DNA of 64,000 bases from Bacillota bacterium (GCA_017441925.1 JAFRUE010000005.1:118294-182293); one strand, 5' to 3'; numbered from the stretch's first letter, positions 26,035 through 34,725 are shown. Numbers and translations are program-made. The notes: generated by a model from the letters alone, not told the origin.

Positions 26035-26706
26035 TTACCAGATGAAGGGTATGAGCCGGAACCTGACCTTCTGTTTATATTCCGTGTAGCCGGGCAGATC
26101 TCTCTCGAGCACCGTCTCTTCGTTCCGGATCCGTTTTATGATGAGCGGAATATAGCACAGCATGATCACGAATGAGATGACGGAACCCAGGACCAGCGGC
26201 ATCGCGAGGAAAAGAATAACGGTCGCCATGTACATCGGGTGCCGTACGATTCCGTAGAGTCCGGTATCGATGACTTTCTGATCCTCCTGCACCTCGATCG
26301 TACGGGACAGATACGTATTCTCCCGCAGTACTTCCGCGTACAGCGCGTACGCGGCGAGGAAAAGCACCGCGCCGACGATGCTGACCGCCCAAGGCAGCAT
26401 CAGGCATCCGAACCGGAAGCTCAGACCCGCGGCTATGAATGCCGCAAGGAACATGATCCCGCTGAACAGTATGACTTCCCGCTGCTCGGATTCCTTTTCC
26501 CGCGCGTTCAGGCGTTTTTTCAGCAGTTCCGGATTCTTGCCCATCATGACGAGTCCCGCGATGAACATCGGAACAAACAGAATGCCGATAAGAAGCCAGG
26601 CCTGCAGATAGCGGAAAGTTCCTGCCGGCAGGAAAAGCAGCAGGCCTACAATCAGCACGCCTGCGCAAAACCTGGTGATCGCGCGGATAAAAAGCTCTTT
26701 GTTCAT
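26035..26706 (-). CDS. ICMT/PEMT-like membrane methyltransferase
   Basis: Integral membrane protein of 223 aa with five or so hydrophobic segments. It carries the C-terminal GLYGIVRHPMYMA motif and the closing E-x-x-L-x-x-x-LPGYTEYKQKVRFRLIPFIW stretch of the isoprenylcysteine carboxyl methyltransferase family. In bacteria these enzymes methylate lipids or small amphiphiles using S-adenosylmethionine. The substrate here is unknown. Confidence 0.82.
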   Translation of the reverse strand: MNKELFIRAITRFCAGVLIVGLLLFLPAGTFRYLQAWLLIGILFVPMFIAGLVMMGKNPELLKKRLNAREKESEQREVILFSGIMFLAAFIAAGLSFRFGCLMLPWAVSIVGAVLFLAAYALYAEVLRENTYLSRTIEVQEDQKVIDTGLYGIVRHPMYMATVILFLAMPLVLGSVISFVIMLCYIPLIIKRIRNEETVLERDLPGYTEYKQKVRFRLIPFIW

Positions 26707-26748
26707 TATGCTGCCCTCCAGTTATTCTGAAATGCCGAAGAGTGAAGC

Positions 26749-27144
26749 TTATCTGTTTTTCAGCATTTCTATGATCGTACGGTCGGCCGGGAGCCAGCCG
26801 ACGCTGTCAAGTTCGTCCTTGTGCAGCCATCTGGCGGCTTCGTGTTCTTTCAGTTCAAGTCTGCCCTCTACGACCTCCGCCAGGAAACAGTCCATACTGA
26901 GATGGAATTCGGGATAATCGTACTCTATCGTGGTCAGTTTCTCCCCGACCGCAATCTCTGTGTCAAGCTCCTCCCGGATCTCCCGGCGCAGGGCTTCCAC
27001 CGGTGTCTCGCCCGGTTCGATCTTGCCTCCCGGGAATTCCCAGAAGTCTTTCCACTCTCCGTATCCGCGCTGGGTCGCAAAGATCCGGTCTTCATTGCAT
27101 ATGATCGCGGCAGCGACATGTATGGTCTTGTATGAATTCTGCAT
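26749..27144 (-). CDS. MutT-type Nudix hydrolase
   Basis: Nudix protein of 131 aa resembling 8-oxo-dGTP diphosphatase. The Nudix box runs from G40 (GKIEPGETPVEALRREIREEL); the last conserved glycine is Asp61, a tolerated variant. The N-terminal HVAAAIICNEDRIFATQRGYGEWKDFWEFPGG matches MutT closely. It should sanitise oxidised nucleotides. Its promoter faces that of the amylosucrase-like gene across a shared intergenic region. Confidence 0.88.
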   Translation of the reverse strand: MQNSYKTIHVAAAIICNEDRIFATQRGYGEWKDFWEFPGGKIEPGETPVEALRREIREELDTEIAVGEKLTTIEYDYPEFHLSMDCFLAEVVEGRLELKEHEAARWLHKDELDSVGWLPADRTIIEMLKNR

Positions 27145-27208
27145 CTTATACTCCTCGAGGCCGGCCGGTCCATCCCCGGTCCGTCTGATATTATAACAAT
27201 TATAACGG

Positions 27209-27223
27209 ATATTGATCCAATAT
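27209..27223. promoter_or_regulatory. ATATTG-ATC-CAATAT inverted repeat in the mutT promoter
   Basis: A perfect 6-bp inverted repeat around three bases lies between TTGAAT and TATAAT of the minus-strand mutT promoter. It could be an operator; the partner is unknown. Confidence 0.4.
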
Positions 27224-27267
27224 TCAAGGATCTGTATAATATCATAACTATTGACAGTCTGCCGTCA

Positions 27268-27296
27268 TTGACAAGCCGCTGTTTCACCTGTACAAT
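27268..27296 (+). promoter_or_regulatory. Promoter of the amylosucrase-like gene
   Basis: TTGACA (27268-27273), 17-base spacer, TACAAT (27291-27296). Confidence 0.75.
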
Positions 27297-27364
27297 ATAG
27301 ATAATGATAAATCGGCTTCTGATACCGGGCACGGCTGCCGGTCTCAGATAAGGAGGAACCCCCT

Positions 27365-29230
27365 ATGAAAAACCAGATTATGAATAAGGAATATCTGGAC
27401 CGCCTGACAAGGGTGAAGGATGAGCTGCGCTGGCTCTATCTCGAACTCTATCACGGCGACATTCAGGCTTATGACTATTTCACCGGCATGATGGCTAAAA
27501 TGTACAAAGCCCGTCCTGCCGCGCTGAAGAAGCTGGACCGTGCCCGTGCGAAAAATCCAGACTGGTACAAGGGGCATGATTTAGTCGGAATGCTCATGTA
27601 CGTAGGCGCTTTTGCCGGGAATCTGTCCGGAGTGCGGCAAAAACTGGACTACGTCCAGGAGAGCGGCGTCAATTACCTACACCTGATGCCTCTGCTTGAG
27701 AGTCCGGAAGGCCGCAGCGACGGCGGATATGCCGTGTCCGATTTCCGCAAAGTTCAGCCGGAGCTGGGCACAATGGAGGATCTGTCCGCACTGGCTTCTG
27801 ACTGTCATGACCGTGGCATCGCCGTGTGTCTGGATTTCGTCATGAACCACACGAGTGAGGATCACGAGTGGGCCAGACGGGCCAGAGCCGGCGAAAAAGA
27901 ATATCAGGACCGCTATTTCTTCTACGATGACTGGACGATCCCCAATGAATATGAAAAGACTGTGCCGCAGGTCTTCCCCACTACCGCGCCAGGCAATTTC
28001 AGCTGGTGCGAAGAAGCCGGCAAAGTCGTCATGACCACTTTCTATCCGTATCAGTGGGATCTGAATTACGCGAATCCGACGGTCTTTAACGACATGACCG
28101 AGAATATGCTCTACCTCTGCAACCAGGGAGTCGATATTGTCCGTCTGGACGCGGTGCCCTATATCTGGAAAACGCTGGGCACCAAGTGCCGCAACCTGCC
28201 TGAGGTCCATACGCTGGTCCGGCTCATGCGCATGGTCTGCGAAGTCGTCTGCCCCGGCACCCTACTCCTCGGCGAAGTCGTCATGGAGCCGTCCAAAGTC
28301 GTTCCCTATTTCGGCACGGTGGAGAAACCCGAATGCCATCTGCTGTACAATGTTACGACCATGGCCACTACATGGCATACCGTCGCCACTCAGGACGTAC
28401 GCCTGTTGGAGCATCAATTGGGACAGGTCTTCGCTTTGCCCAAGCAGTATACTTTTCTGAATTATCTGCGCTGCCACGATGATATCGGCTGGGGTCTGGA
28501 TTATGACTATCTGAGCCGATTCGGCATCGAGGAAGTCTCCCACAAGAAATATCTGAATGATTATTTCACGGGCAAATGGCCCGGCAGCCCTTCCCGCGGA
28601 GAGCTCTACAACGACGATCCGAGGCTTGGCGACGCACGGTTGTGCGGTACAACCGCATCTCTTTGTGGTGTCGAGTCTGCACGCGCTGCCGGTGACAGCA
28701 AGGCGCTGTCTGAAGCTCTGAATCTGGATGAGATGCTTCATGCCTACATGTTCACTCTGAGCGGGATTCCCGTCATCTATGCTGGTGATGAGATCGCACA
28801 GGAAAATGACAATGCCTATCATGCGGATCCTCTGAAAGCCGCTGACAGCCGTTTCCTTCACCGCGGCGACATGGACTGGGACAAGGCAAAGCTCCGCAGT
28901 AAAAAGCGTTCTCCCGAGGGCCGCATTTTCACCTTCCTGCGCAGACTTGAGATCCTCCGTCAGGAGCACAGAGTCTTTGATGCCCAGGCGGACACCTGGA
29001 TCGTTCCCACCGGAGATCCGGCGGTTCTGGGTATCGGCCGTTATCATGAAGGCGAGAAACTGGTCGCCCTGTTCAATTTCTCCTGGGAGGCCAAATCCAT
29101 CACCGTTACCGAGCTGGGCGATTTCCGGAATCTGCTGACAGATCGTCCGTTCACGAAGAAAACCGTCAAAGTCCCGTCCAAGGACTTTGTCTGGATGTTC
29201 TGTGATTTTACGGAGGGAGATACGGTATGA
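27365..29230 (+). CDS. Amylosucrase-like GH13 enzyme
   Basis: Cytoplasmic GH13 enzyme of 621 aa close to the amylosucrase subfamily. Amylosucrase moves glucose from sucrose to a growing alpha-1,4-glucan and releases fructose. The nucleophile is D262 in DIVRLDAVPYIWK, the acid/base is E304 in LLLGEVVMEP, and the transition-state Asp is D372 in LRCHDDIGW. The helical N-terminal region (first ~85 residues) is typical of amylosucrases. AAGGAGG lies eight bases before the ATG. Its stop overlaps the next gene's start by ATGA. Trehalose synthase or sucrose phosphorylase are less likely given these motifs. Confidence 0.85.
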   Translation: MKNQIMNKEYLDRLTRVKDELRWLYLELYHGDIQAYDYFTGMMAKMYKARPAALKKLDRARAKNPDWYKGHDLVGMLMYVGAFAGNLSGVRQKLDYVQESGVNYLHLMPLLESPEGRSDGGYAVSDFRKVQPELGTMEDLSALASDCHDRGIAVCLDFVMNHTSEDHEWARRARAGEKEYQDRYFFYDDWTIPNEYEKTVPQVFPTTAPGNFSWCEEAGKVVMTTFYPYQWDLNYANPTVFNDMTENMLYLCNQGVDIVRLDAVPYIWKTLGTKCRNLPEVHTLVRLMRMVCEVVCPGTLLLGEVVMEPSKVVPYFGTVEKPECHLLYNVTTMATTWHTVATQDVRLLEHQLGQVFALPKQYTFLNYLRCHDDIGWGLDYDYLSRFGIEEVSHKKYLNDYFTGKWPGSPSRGELYNDDPRLGDARLCGTTASLCGVESARAAGDSKALSEALNLDEMLHAYMFTLSGIPVIYAGDEIAQENDNAYHADPLKAADSRFLHRGDMDWDKAKLRSKKRSPEGRIFTFLRRLEILRQEHRVFDAQADTWIVPTGDPAVLGIGRYHEGEKLVALFNFSWEAKSITVTELGDFRNLLTDRPFTKKTVKVPSKDFVWMFCDFTEGDTV

Positions 29231-30051
29231 AACTGATTTTTCTGGATATCGACGGTACTCTGACATCGCCCGGCAGCAACGTTCCGCCGGACAGCGCGCT
29301 GGAAGCCATCCGCACGGCGCGGGCAGCGGGTCATAAGGTTTTCCTCTGCACGGGACGGAATCTTGACATGCTCACGCCCGTGCTGAAGTACGGTTTTGAC
29401 GGCGTCGTCGCCTCAAGCGGCGGTTATGTGACCTATGGGGACAGAGTCCTGTATGACTGTCCCATGACGGACGAGCAGCGCAGGGAAGCCATGCGGCTCT
29501 TTAAGGAATGCGGCGTCTTCCGCACGGTCGAGGCAAAAGATGCCAGCTACTGCGACGAAGGGCTTGCGGAATTCCTGAATCAGGCTTCCGGAGGCAATTC
29601 CGAGCTTGTCCGCTGGCGCAAAGCTCTGGAGAAGGATCTCGGTATCCGTCCCATGTCGGAATATGACGGCCGGCCGATCTACAAAGTTGTATTCATGTGC
29701 CGTTCCGAGGAACAGATCGCACCGGTGAAAGCCGCTCTGGAGAAGGATTTCATCTTTCTGGTACAGGACATGGCCGGAGCAGACTGCATCAACGGCGAGC
29801 TTGTCAACCGGAAATTCGACAAAGGTACCGGCGTGCGTCTGGCAGCTGAGACGCTGGACGTAAACCTTGCGGACACAGTCGGTTTCGGCGACAGCATGAA
29901 CGATCTGGAAATGATCCAGGCAGTGGGTCAGAGCGTATGCATGGCTAACGGTTCTCCGACGCTCAAGTCCATGAGCAGCTTCATCTGTCCTTCCGTCGAG
30001 GAAGACGGTCTCGCTCAGGGCTTTCGTTCTCTCGGGCTGCTGGAGCCGTAA
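29227..30051 (+). CDS. Cof-type HAD sugar phosphatase
   Basis: HAD phosphatase of 274 aa. The nucleophile and acid/base are D7 and D9 in FLDIDGTL; motif II lies in VFLCTGRN and motif III/IV in GFGDSMNDLEM. The large C2 cap is typical of sugar-phosphate phosphatases. It overlaps the amylosucrase-like gene by four bases, so the two are translated together. Beside a sucrose PTS this suggests it might dephosphorylate sucrose-6-phosphate or another sugar phosphate; this is inference. Confidence 0.87.
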   Translation: MKLIFLDIDGTLTSPGSNVPPDSALEAIRTARAAGHKVFLCTGRNLDMLTPVLKYGFDGVVASSGGYVTYGDRVLYDCPMTDEQRREAMRLFKECGVFRTVEAKDASYCDEGLAEFLNQASGGNSELVRWRKALEKDLGIRPMSEYDGRPIYKVVFMCRSEEQIAPVKAALEKDFIFLVQDMAGADCINGELVNRKFDKGTGVRLAAETLDVNLADTVGFGDSMNDLEMIQAVGQSVCMANGSPTLKSMSSFICPSVEEDGLAQGFRSLGLLEP

Positions 30052-30133
30052 GAGGCCTGAAGCTTCCGGATACTGCCGGCTGACATTTATACGGACAGTT
30101 CAACAAAAGCCTTTGTAATTTTAACTTTTTGTA

Positions 30134-30162
30134 TTTACTTTTTTCGAAAAATCCTGTATGAT
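30134..30162 (+). promoter_or_regulatory. Possible PTS operon promoter containing a palindrome
   Basis: TTTACT (30134-30139), 17-base spacer, TATGAT (30157-30162). The spacer carries the perfect palindrome TTTTTCGAAAAA (30140-30151), placed where a repressor would block the polymerase. The -35 match is weak. Confidence 0.45.
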
Positions 30163-30176
30163 AGATATCATCAAAT

Positions 30177-30196
30177 GACCTGCCCGCAGGCGGGTC
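30177..30196 (+). promoter_or_regulatory. Leader hairpin before the sucrose PTS gene
   Basis: GACCTGCC, loop CGCA, GGCGGGTC (one T-G pair). No T-run follows, so it is not a terminator. It may stabilise the mRNA or mean nothing. Confidence 0.35.
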
Positions 30197-30232
30197 CGTA
30201 ACGTGAAAACGTGATAAAGGAGTGTAATAACC

Positions 30233-32077
30233 ATGGCGGATCTCAACTATCGTAAGTGTGCCGAAGAGATTTTTTCATACCTTGGCGGTAAGGAAAACAT
30301 TATCTCTGCAGCACACTGCGCTACTCGTCTGCGTCTTGTAATCGCAGACAACAGTAAGATCAACACCAAAGCACTGGAGGAAGTCGAAGGCGTCAAAGGC
30401 CTCTTTTCCTCAAACGGACAGCTTCAGCTCATCATCGGCACCGGCACCGTCAATAAGGTCTATGACGAGTTTCTGGCTGTTACTGGTCTCACCGCGGCTA
30501 CCAAGGCCGATGTAAAAGCTGCGGCTGCTGCCAAGATGCCTCTCTGGAAGAAGATCCTCAAGACTCCCGGCGATGTATTCGTACCGATCCTGCCTGCCAT
30601 CGTGGCCTCCGGCCTGATGATGGGTATTGTCGAAGCCATTCCTAAATTCGCTCCGGCATTCGGTCAGTCCGACTGGTATTCCTTCCTGGACCTGGTCGCC
30701 AACACCGCGTTTGCCCTGCTGCCTGTTCTGGTAGCCATCTCTGCCGCGCGGGTATTCGGCGGCAACGTATTCCTCGGCGCCGTCATCGGTCTGATGATGG
30801 TCCATCCCGCGCTCATCAACGCCTGGACCGTCGGTACCGCCGAGAACATACCGACGTGGCACCTGTTCTTCTTTAACGTCCAGCAGGTAGGTTATCAAGG
30901 ACACGTCATACCTGTCATACTGGCCGTATTGTTAATGAGTAATCTGGAGAAACTATTGCATAAAGTGGTTCCGGAGATGATCGATCTGTTCGTGACGCCG
31001 CTTGTAACCGTTCTGGTCACAGCGTTCATCACCTTCACCGTCATCGGACCTATCTTCTCCATCCTCGAGAACTGGGTACTGGCAGGAGCCAAGTGGCTGG
31101 CCGGTACCACCATCGGAGCGGCCGTCATGGGAGCCATCTACCCCTGGACCGTCGTCATGGGTCTGCACCACATGTACAACGTTATCGAAGCCGGCATGAT
31201 CGCTCAGACCGGTCTGAATACCTGGATGCCTATCGCTTCCGCGGCCAACTTTGCTCAGTTCGGAGCCTGCCTTGCCGTAGCGCTTAAAGTCAGGAACCAG
31301 AAGACCAAGTCCGTGGCTCTGCCTTCCTCTCTGTCCGCTGCTCTCGGCATCACCGAGCCCGCTATCTTCGGTATCAACTTCCGTTTCATGAAGCCCTTCA
31401 TCTGCGGCGTGGTCGGCGGCGCGGTCGGTGCTCTGTTCGGAGCGATCTTCAAACTGGGAGCGCCTGTTTACGGCGTTACCGGTATCCCGGCCATCCCGGC
31501 TGTCAACAACATTCCTCTGTACCTGCTTGAACTCGTTATCGCCGGCGGCGTTGCCTGCGTGCTGACCTTCTTCATCTGGAAGGAAGACGAGCCCAAGAAA
31601 GCCGAAGAAGCTCCCGCTGCACCTGCTGCCGAGGAGCCTGCCGCTCCCGCGCCTGTGGTAATCCGCTGCGCTGCCGGAGAGCTGCATCAGCCCACTGCCG
31701 GCAAAGTCATCGCCCGTGAGGATATCCCCGATGATACCTTTGCTCAGGGCATCCTTGGCGACGGTATCGGCATCGAGCCCACCGAGGGTATCGTACGCGC
31801 GCCTTTTGACGGAACCGTTACGTCCGTCTTTGATACCAAACATGCCATCACGCTGGAAGCAAACGGCATGGAACTGCTCATCCACGTTGGCGTCAATACC
31901 GTCAATATGCAGGGCGACGGCTTTGAAGCGTTTGTCGCTGACGGCGACACCGTCAAGGCCGGACAGAAGCTCCTGAGTTTCGACCGGGAGAAAATCCAGC
32001 AGGCCGGTTATTCCGATACGGTAGTGGTCCTTCTGACCAACTCCGACGATCTGGAAGATCTGCACTGCGGTCTGTAA
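30233..32077 (+). CDS. scrA: Sucrose-type PTS EIIBCA permease
   Basis: Membrane permease of 614 aa that imports sucrose and phosphorylates it to sucrose-6-phosphate. Domain order is EIIB (active Cys29 in AAHCATRLRL), EIIC with about ten membrane segments (PWTVVMGLHHMYNVIEAGM), a Pro/Ala-rich linker near residues 450-480, and a glucose-type EIIA (phosphorylated His551 in LLIHVGVNTV). The EIIB and EIIC sequences match the sucrose/trehalose-type family. HPr and enzyme I follow on the same strand, and a GH32 sucrose-6-phosphate hydrolase lies nearby, supporting sucrose. The symbol is by family resemblance. Confidence 0.85.
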   Translation: MADLNYRKCAEEIFSYLGGKENIISAAHCATRLRLVIADNSKINTKALEEVEGVKGLFSSNGQLQLIIGTGTVNKVYDEFLAVTGLTAATKADVKAAAAAKMPLWKKILKTPGDVFVPILPAIVASGLMMGIVEAIPKFAPAFGQSDWYSFLDLVANTAFALLPVLVAISAARVFGGNVFLGAVIGLMMVHPALINAWTVGTAENIPTWHLFFFNVQQVGYQGHVIPVILAVLLMSNLEKLLHKVVPEMIDLFVTPLVTVLVTAFITFTVIGPIFSILENWVLAGAKWLAGTTIGAAVMGAIYPWTVVMGLHHMYNVIEAGMIAQTGLNTWMPIASAANFAQFGACLAVALKVRNQKTKSVALPSSLSAALGITEPAIFGINFRFMKPFICGVVGGAVGALFGAIFKLGAPVYGVTGIPAIPAVNNIPLYLLELVIAGGVACVLTFFIWKEDEPKKAEEAPAAPAAEEPAAPAPVVIRCAAGELHQPTAGKVIAREDIPDDTFAQGILGDGIGIEPTEGIVRAPFDGTVTSVFDTKHAITLEANGMELLIHVGVNTVNMQGDGFEAFVADGDTVKAGQKLLSFDREKIQQAGYSDTVVVLLTNSDDLEDLHCGL

Positions 32078-32102
32078 TACATTATGAAACGGAGGAAACA
32101 TC

Positions 32103-32363
32103 ATGAAATCATTTGAGTACACCATCACCGATCCCGTTGGCATCCATGCACGTCCCGCCGGGCTGCTTGTAAAGGCGATCAAGGGCTTTGCCGGATCCGC
32201 CGTTACCATTACCAAAGGCGAGAAATCCGTTAACGCTCTTAAGCTCATGGCTCTCATGCAGATGGGAATCAAGCAGGGCGACACGGTCCGCATCGACGTA
32301 GAGGGCGGCGATGAAGAAGCCGTCGCTTCCGCTATCGAAGAATTCTTCAAGGCAAATCTGTAA
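32103..32363 (+). CDS. ptsH: Phosphocarrier HPr
   Basis: Phosphocarrier of 86 aa that passes phosphate from enzyme I to the EIIA domain. The active histidine is H15 in GIHARPAG. The position of the regulatory serine (Ser46 of Bacillus HPr) aligns with Lys47 in VNALKLMALMQMGIKQG, and that helix contains no serine or threonine. It lies 25 bases after the permease gene. A hairpin follows it and may cut transcription before enzyme I. Confidence 0.93.
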   Translation: MKSFEYTITDPVGIHARPAGLLVKAIKGFAGSAVTITKGEKSVNALKLMALMQMGIKQGDTVRIDVEGGDEEAVASAIEEFFKANL

Positions 32364-32373
32364 CATACAGAAG

Positions 32374-32404
32374 ACGGCTGCCCTGTGCGGCAGCCGTTTT
32401 CTTT
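32374..32404 (+). terminator. Terminator-like hairpin between ptsH and ptsI
   Basis: ACGGCTGCC (32374-32382), loop CTGTGC, GGCAGCCGT (32389-32397), then TTTTCTTT. It ends 23 bases before the enzyme I start, so it could act as a partial terminator that keeps HPr above enzyme I. Confidence 0.75.
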
Positions 32405-32426
32405 CATAGAAAAGGAGACTACTGTT

Positions 32427-34106
32427 ATGATCACCATTCAAGCTAAGGGCGTGTCCACCGGCGTGGCCATCGGCCCACTGTATTTCTATAAAAGAGCCCA
32501 GGCCACTCTGCGCCGCTATCAGGTCGAAGACCGTGAAAGCGAGTGGCTGCGCTTCAAGGCGGCTCAGGCCAAAGCTATCGACCAGCTGGGCGTCCTTGCT
32601 GAGAAAGCCCGCGAAGAAGCCGGTGACGAAGCGGCCATGCTCTTTGAGACACATCAGATGATGTGCGAGGACATGGACTATGAGGAATCCATCGAGAACT
32701 TCATCAAGGAAGACGGTCTTAACGCAGAAGCTGCTGTTACCGACGCCGGCGCGATGCAGGCTGAGACTTTTGCCGCGATGGAAGATGACTATTTCCGCGC
32801 CAGAGCCGCTGACGTAAAGGACATCTCCGCCCGTATCGTTGGGATCCTCTCCGGTGTAGTCCAGGGCGGTATCGATTCCGACGTTCCTGTCGTTCTTGCA
32901 GCGGATGATCTCGCACCCAGCGAGACTGTACAGCTCGACAAATCCAAGATCCTGGGTTTTGCCACCTCCGGAGGCTCCGGATCAAGCCATACAGCCATTC
33001 TTGCCCGTACGATGGGAATTCCCGCCATTATCGGTCTGGGCAGCCAGCTTAAACCCGAGTATGAAGGCCGGGAAGTTATCGTGGACGGCGGCACCGGCGT
33101 GGTCGTTGTGGACGCGGATGCGGAAACAAAGCAGCGCCTGCTGAAGAAGCGCGAGGAGCTGCTCCGCCGTCAGGAGCTGCTGAATCAGCTGAAAGGCCAG
33201 CCCAATGTGACCAGGGACGGCCAGAGCATCCGGATCTACTGCAACATCGGCAATCCCGAGGACGTACACTCCGTACTGGAGAACGACGGCGGCGGCATCG
33301 GTCTTTTCCGCAGTGAGTTCCTTTACCTCAACTGCGATGACTATCCGACCGAGGATTACCAGTTCGAAGCTTACAAAAAGGTTCTCTCTGATATGGACGG
33401 CAAGGAAGTCGTTATCCGTACGCTCGATATCGGCGCGGACAAGATGATCGAGTACTTCCAGCTCCCCAAGGAAGAGAATCCCGCGCTGGGCAACCGTGCT
33501 CTGCGTATCTGCCTGAACCGGCCCGAGATCTTCCGCACGCAGCTCCGCGCTCTTTACCGCGCATCCGCATACGGCAAGCTGGCTATTATGTTCCCCATGG
33601 TCACCTCTGTCTGGGAAGTTAAAGAAGCCAAAAAGATGTGCGAGCAGGTCAAGGCCGAACTGACTGCTGAAGGCATCCCCTACTCTGAAGATGTGGAAGT
33701 CGGCATAATGATCGAGACACCGGCAGCCGCGGTCATCAGCGACCGTCTGGCAAAGGTCGTGGACTTCTTCTCCGTAGGCACAAACGACCTGACGCAGTAC
33801 ACGCTGGCATGCGACCGTCAGAATAACGATCTGGGCCGTTTCTTCAACCCGCATCATCCCGCCGTCCTGCGCCTCCTGAAACTGGTCACGGAGAACGCTC
33901 ACAAGAACGGCATCTGGGTCGGTATCTGCGGCGAGCTTGGCGCGGATCTTGAGCTGACGGAGACCTTCCTCTCCATCGGCATCGACGAGCTCTCCGTCTC
34001 CCCGCGTTCTGTACTGCCTCTCCGCCAGAAAGTGCGCGACACGGTAGTCGGCGACGTCAAGGAGAAGCTGATCGACGCTCTCATGAGCGACGAAAACGCT
34101 CTCTAA
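32427..34106 (+). CDS. ptsI: PTS enzyme I
   Basis: Cytoplasmic PEP-protein phosphotransferase of 559 aa. The phosphorylated histidine is H188 in GGSGSSHTAILART. The C-terminal PEP-binding barrel has GLFRSEFLYL, the MIETPAA motif and the GICGELG active-site cysteine segment. It starts PTS phosphotransfer for the adjacent HPr and EIIBCA. The ATG at 32427 follows AAAAGGAG; an earlier in-frame ATG at 32385 lies inside the terminator hairpin and is rejected. Confidence 0.93.
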   Translation: MITIQAKGVSTGVAIGPLYFYKRAQATLRRYQVEDRESEWLRFKAAQAKAIDQLGVLAEKAREEAGDEAAMLFETHQMMCEDMDYEESIENFIKEDGLNAEAAVTDAGAMQAETFAAMEDDYFRARAADVKDISARIVGILSGVVQGGIDSDVPVVLAADDLAPSETVQLDKSKILGFATSGGSGSSHTAILARTMGIPAIIGLGSQLKPEYEGREVIVDGGTGVVVVDADAETKQRLLKKREELLRRQELLNQLKGQPNVTRDGQSIRIYCNIGNPEDVHSVLENDGGGIGLFRSEFLYLNCDDYPTEDYQFEAYKKVLSDMDGKEVVIRTLDIGADKMIEYFQLPKEENPALGNRALRICLNRPEIFRTQLRALYRASAYGKLAIMFPMVTSVWEVKEAKKMCEQVKAELTAEGIPYSEDVEVGIMIETPAAAVISDRLAKVVDFFSVGTNDLTQYTLACDRQNNDLGRFFNPHHPAVLRLLKLVTENAHKNGIWVGICGELGADLELTETFLSIGIDELSVSPRSVLPLRQKVRDTVVGDVKEKLIDALMSDENAL

Positions 34107-34117
34107 GCACTGTATCC

Positions 34118-34149
34118 GGGGCTGCTCAGGCAGCCCCGTGTTTTATTTG
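34118..34149 (+). terminator. Terminator after ptsI
   Basis: GGGGCTGC, loop TCAG, GCAGCCCC, followed by GTGTTTTATTT. Confidence 0.8.
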
Positions 34150-34154
34150 AAACC

Positions 34155-34625
34155 ATGAAAATCTGTCTGTTTTCGGATTCCCACGGCTCTGCCCGGCCCA
34201 TGATCACCGCCATTAAGCGTGAAAATCCCCAGCTGTGCTTCTTTCTGGGGGACGGGGAAAGGGATCTGGCTGCCGTCCAGGATCATTTCCCGGATCTGCC
34301 TTTTTATGCGGTCCGCGGCAACTGCGACCTACGCTCACGCCTGAGCGCTTCCCTAACCTGCGCAATCGGCGGAGTACGGATCTTTGCAACGCACGGTCAC
34401 CTGTATCAGGTCAAATACGAACCTGCACTTGAGACTCTCACAGCCGCCGCCAGGGAGGCAGACGCAGCGATCGCTCTCTTCGGGCACACACATCAACCCT
34501 GCTGCATGGAAAAGGACGGCATCACTCTGCTGAATCCGGGTTCCGTTTCAAGGAGCCTGCATCCCCGCTACGGACTGCTGATCCTGGAAGACGGAACTTT
34601 CCGCGCCGAGCTGAAGAGCCTGTAA
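34155..34625 (+). CDS. YfcE/MJ0936-type metallophosphoesterase
   Basis: Small phosphodiesterase of 156 aa in the calcineurin-like superfamily. Metal ligands are visible in FSDSHG (D8, H10), GNCD, ATHGH and LFGHTHQ. Family members hydrolyse phosphodiester or phosphomonoester substrates in the cytoplasm; the natural substrate is unknown. It begins just after the ptsI terminator and ends at its own terminator. Confidence 0.88.
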   Translation: MKICLFSDSHGSARPMITAIKRENPQLCFFLGDGERDLAAVQDHFPDLPFYAVRGNCDLRSRLSASLTCAIGGVRIFATHGHLYQVKYEPALETLTAAAREADAAIALFGHTHQPCCMEKDGITLLNPGSVSRSLHPRYGLLILEDGTFRAELKSL

Positions 34626-34647
34626 CGCAAATCTCTGAACACAAATA

Positions 34648-34681
34648 CCCCGCGGGATCTGCCGGTCCCGCGGGGCTGTTT
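34648..34681. terminator. Terminator between yfcE-like gene and scrB
   Basis: CCCCGCGGGA pairs with TCCCGCGGGG across eight bases, followed by CTGTTTATT. It serves the plus-strand gene and possibly the minus-strand scrB, whose stop is close by. Confidence 0.75.
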
Positions 34682-34725
34682 ATTGCATTTTTCTGAAGAA
34701 AACGTTTTGGGCGGAATTGCCTGCG

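Noticed and set aside
30177..30196. RAT site for a LicT/SacY antiterminator
   Set aside because: The hairpin lacks the RAT sequence and no overlapping terminator with a T-run follows.
30953..32437. Open frame of 494 codons on the minus strand opposite the PTS permease and HPr
   Set aside because: It crosses scrA, ptsH and the intergenic hairpin. The sense-strand genes have clear motifs and ribosome-binding sites.
34700..34712. CcpA cre site at AAAACGTTTT after scrB
   Set aside because: It matches the cre core only partly, lies at the 3' end of scrB and not at a promoter.
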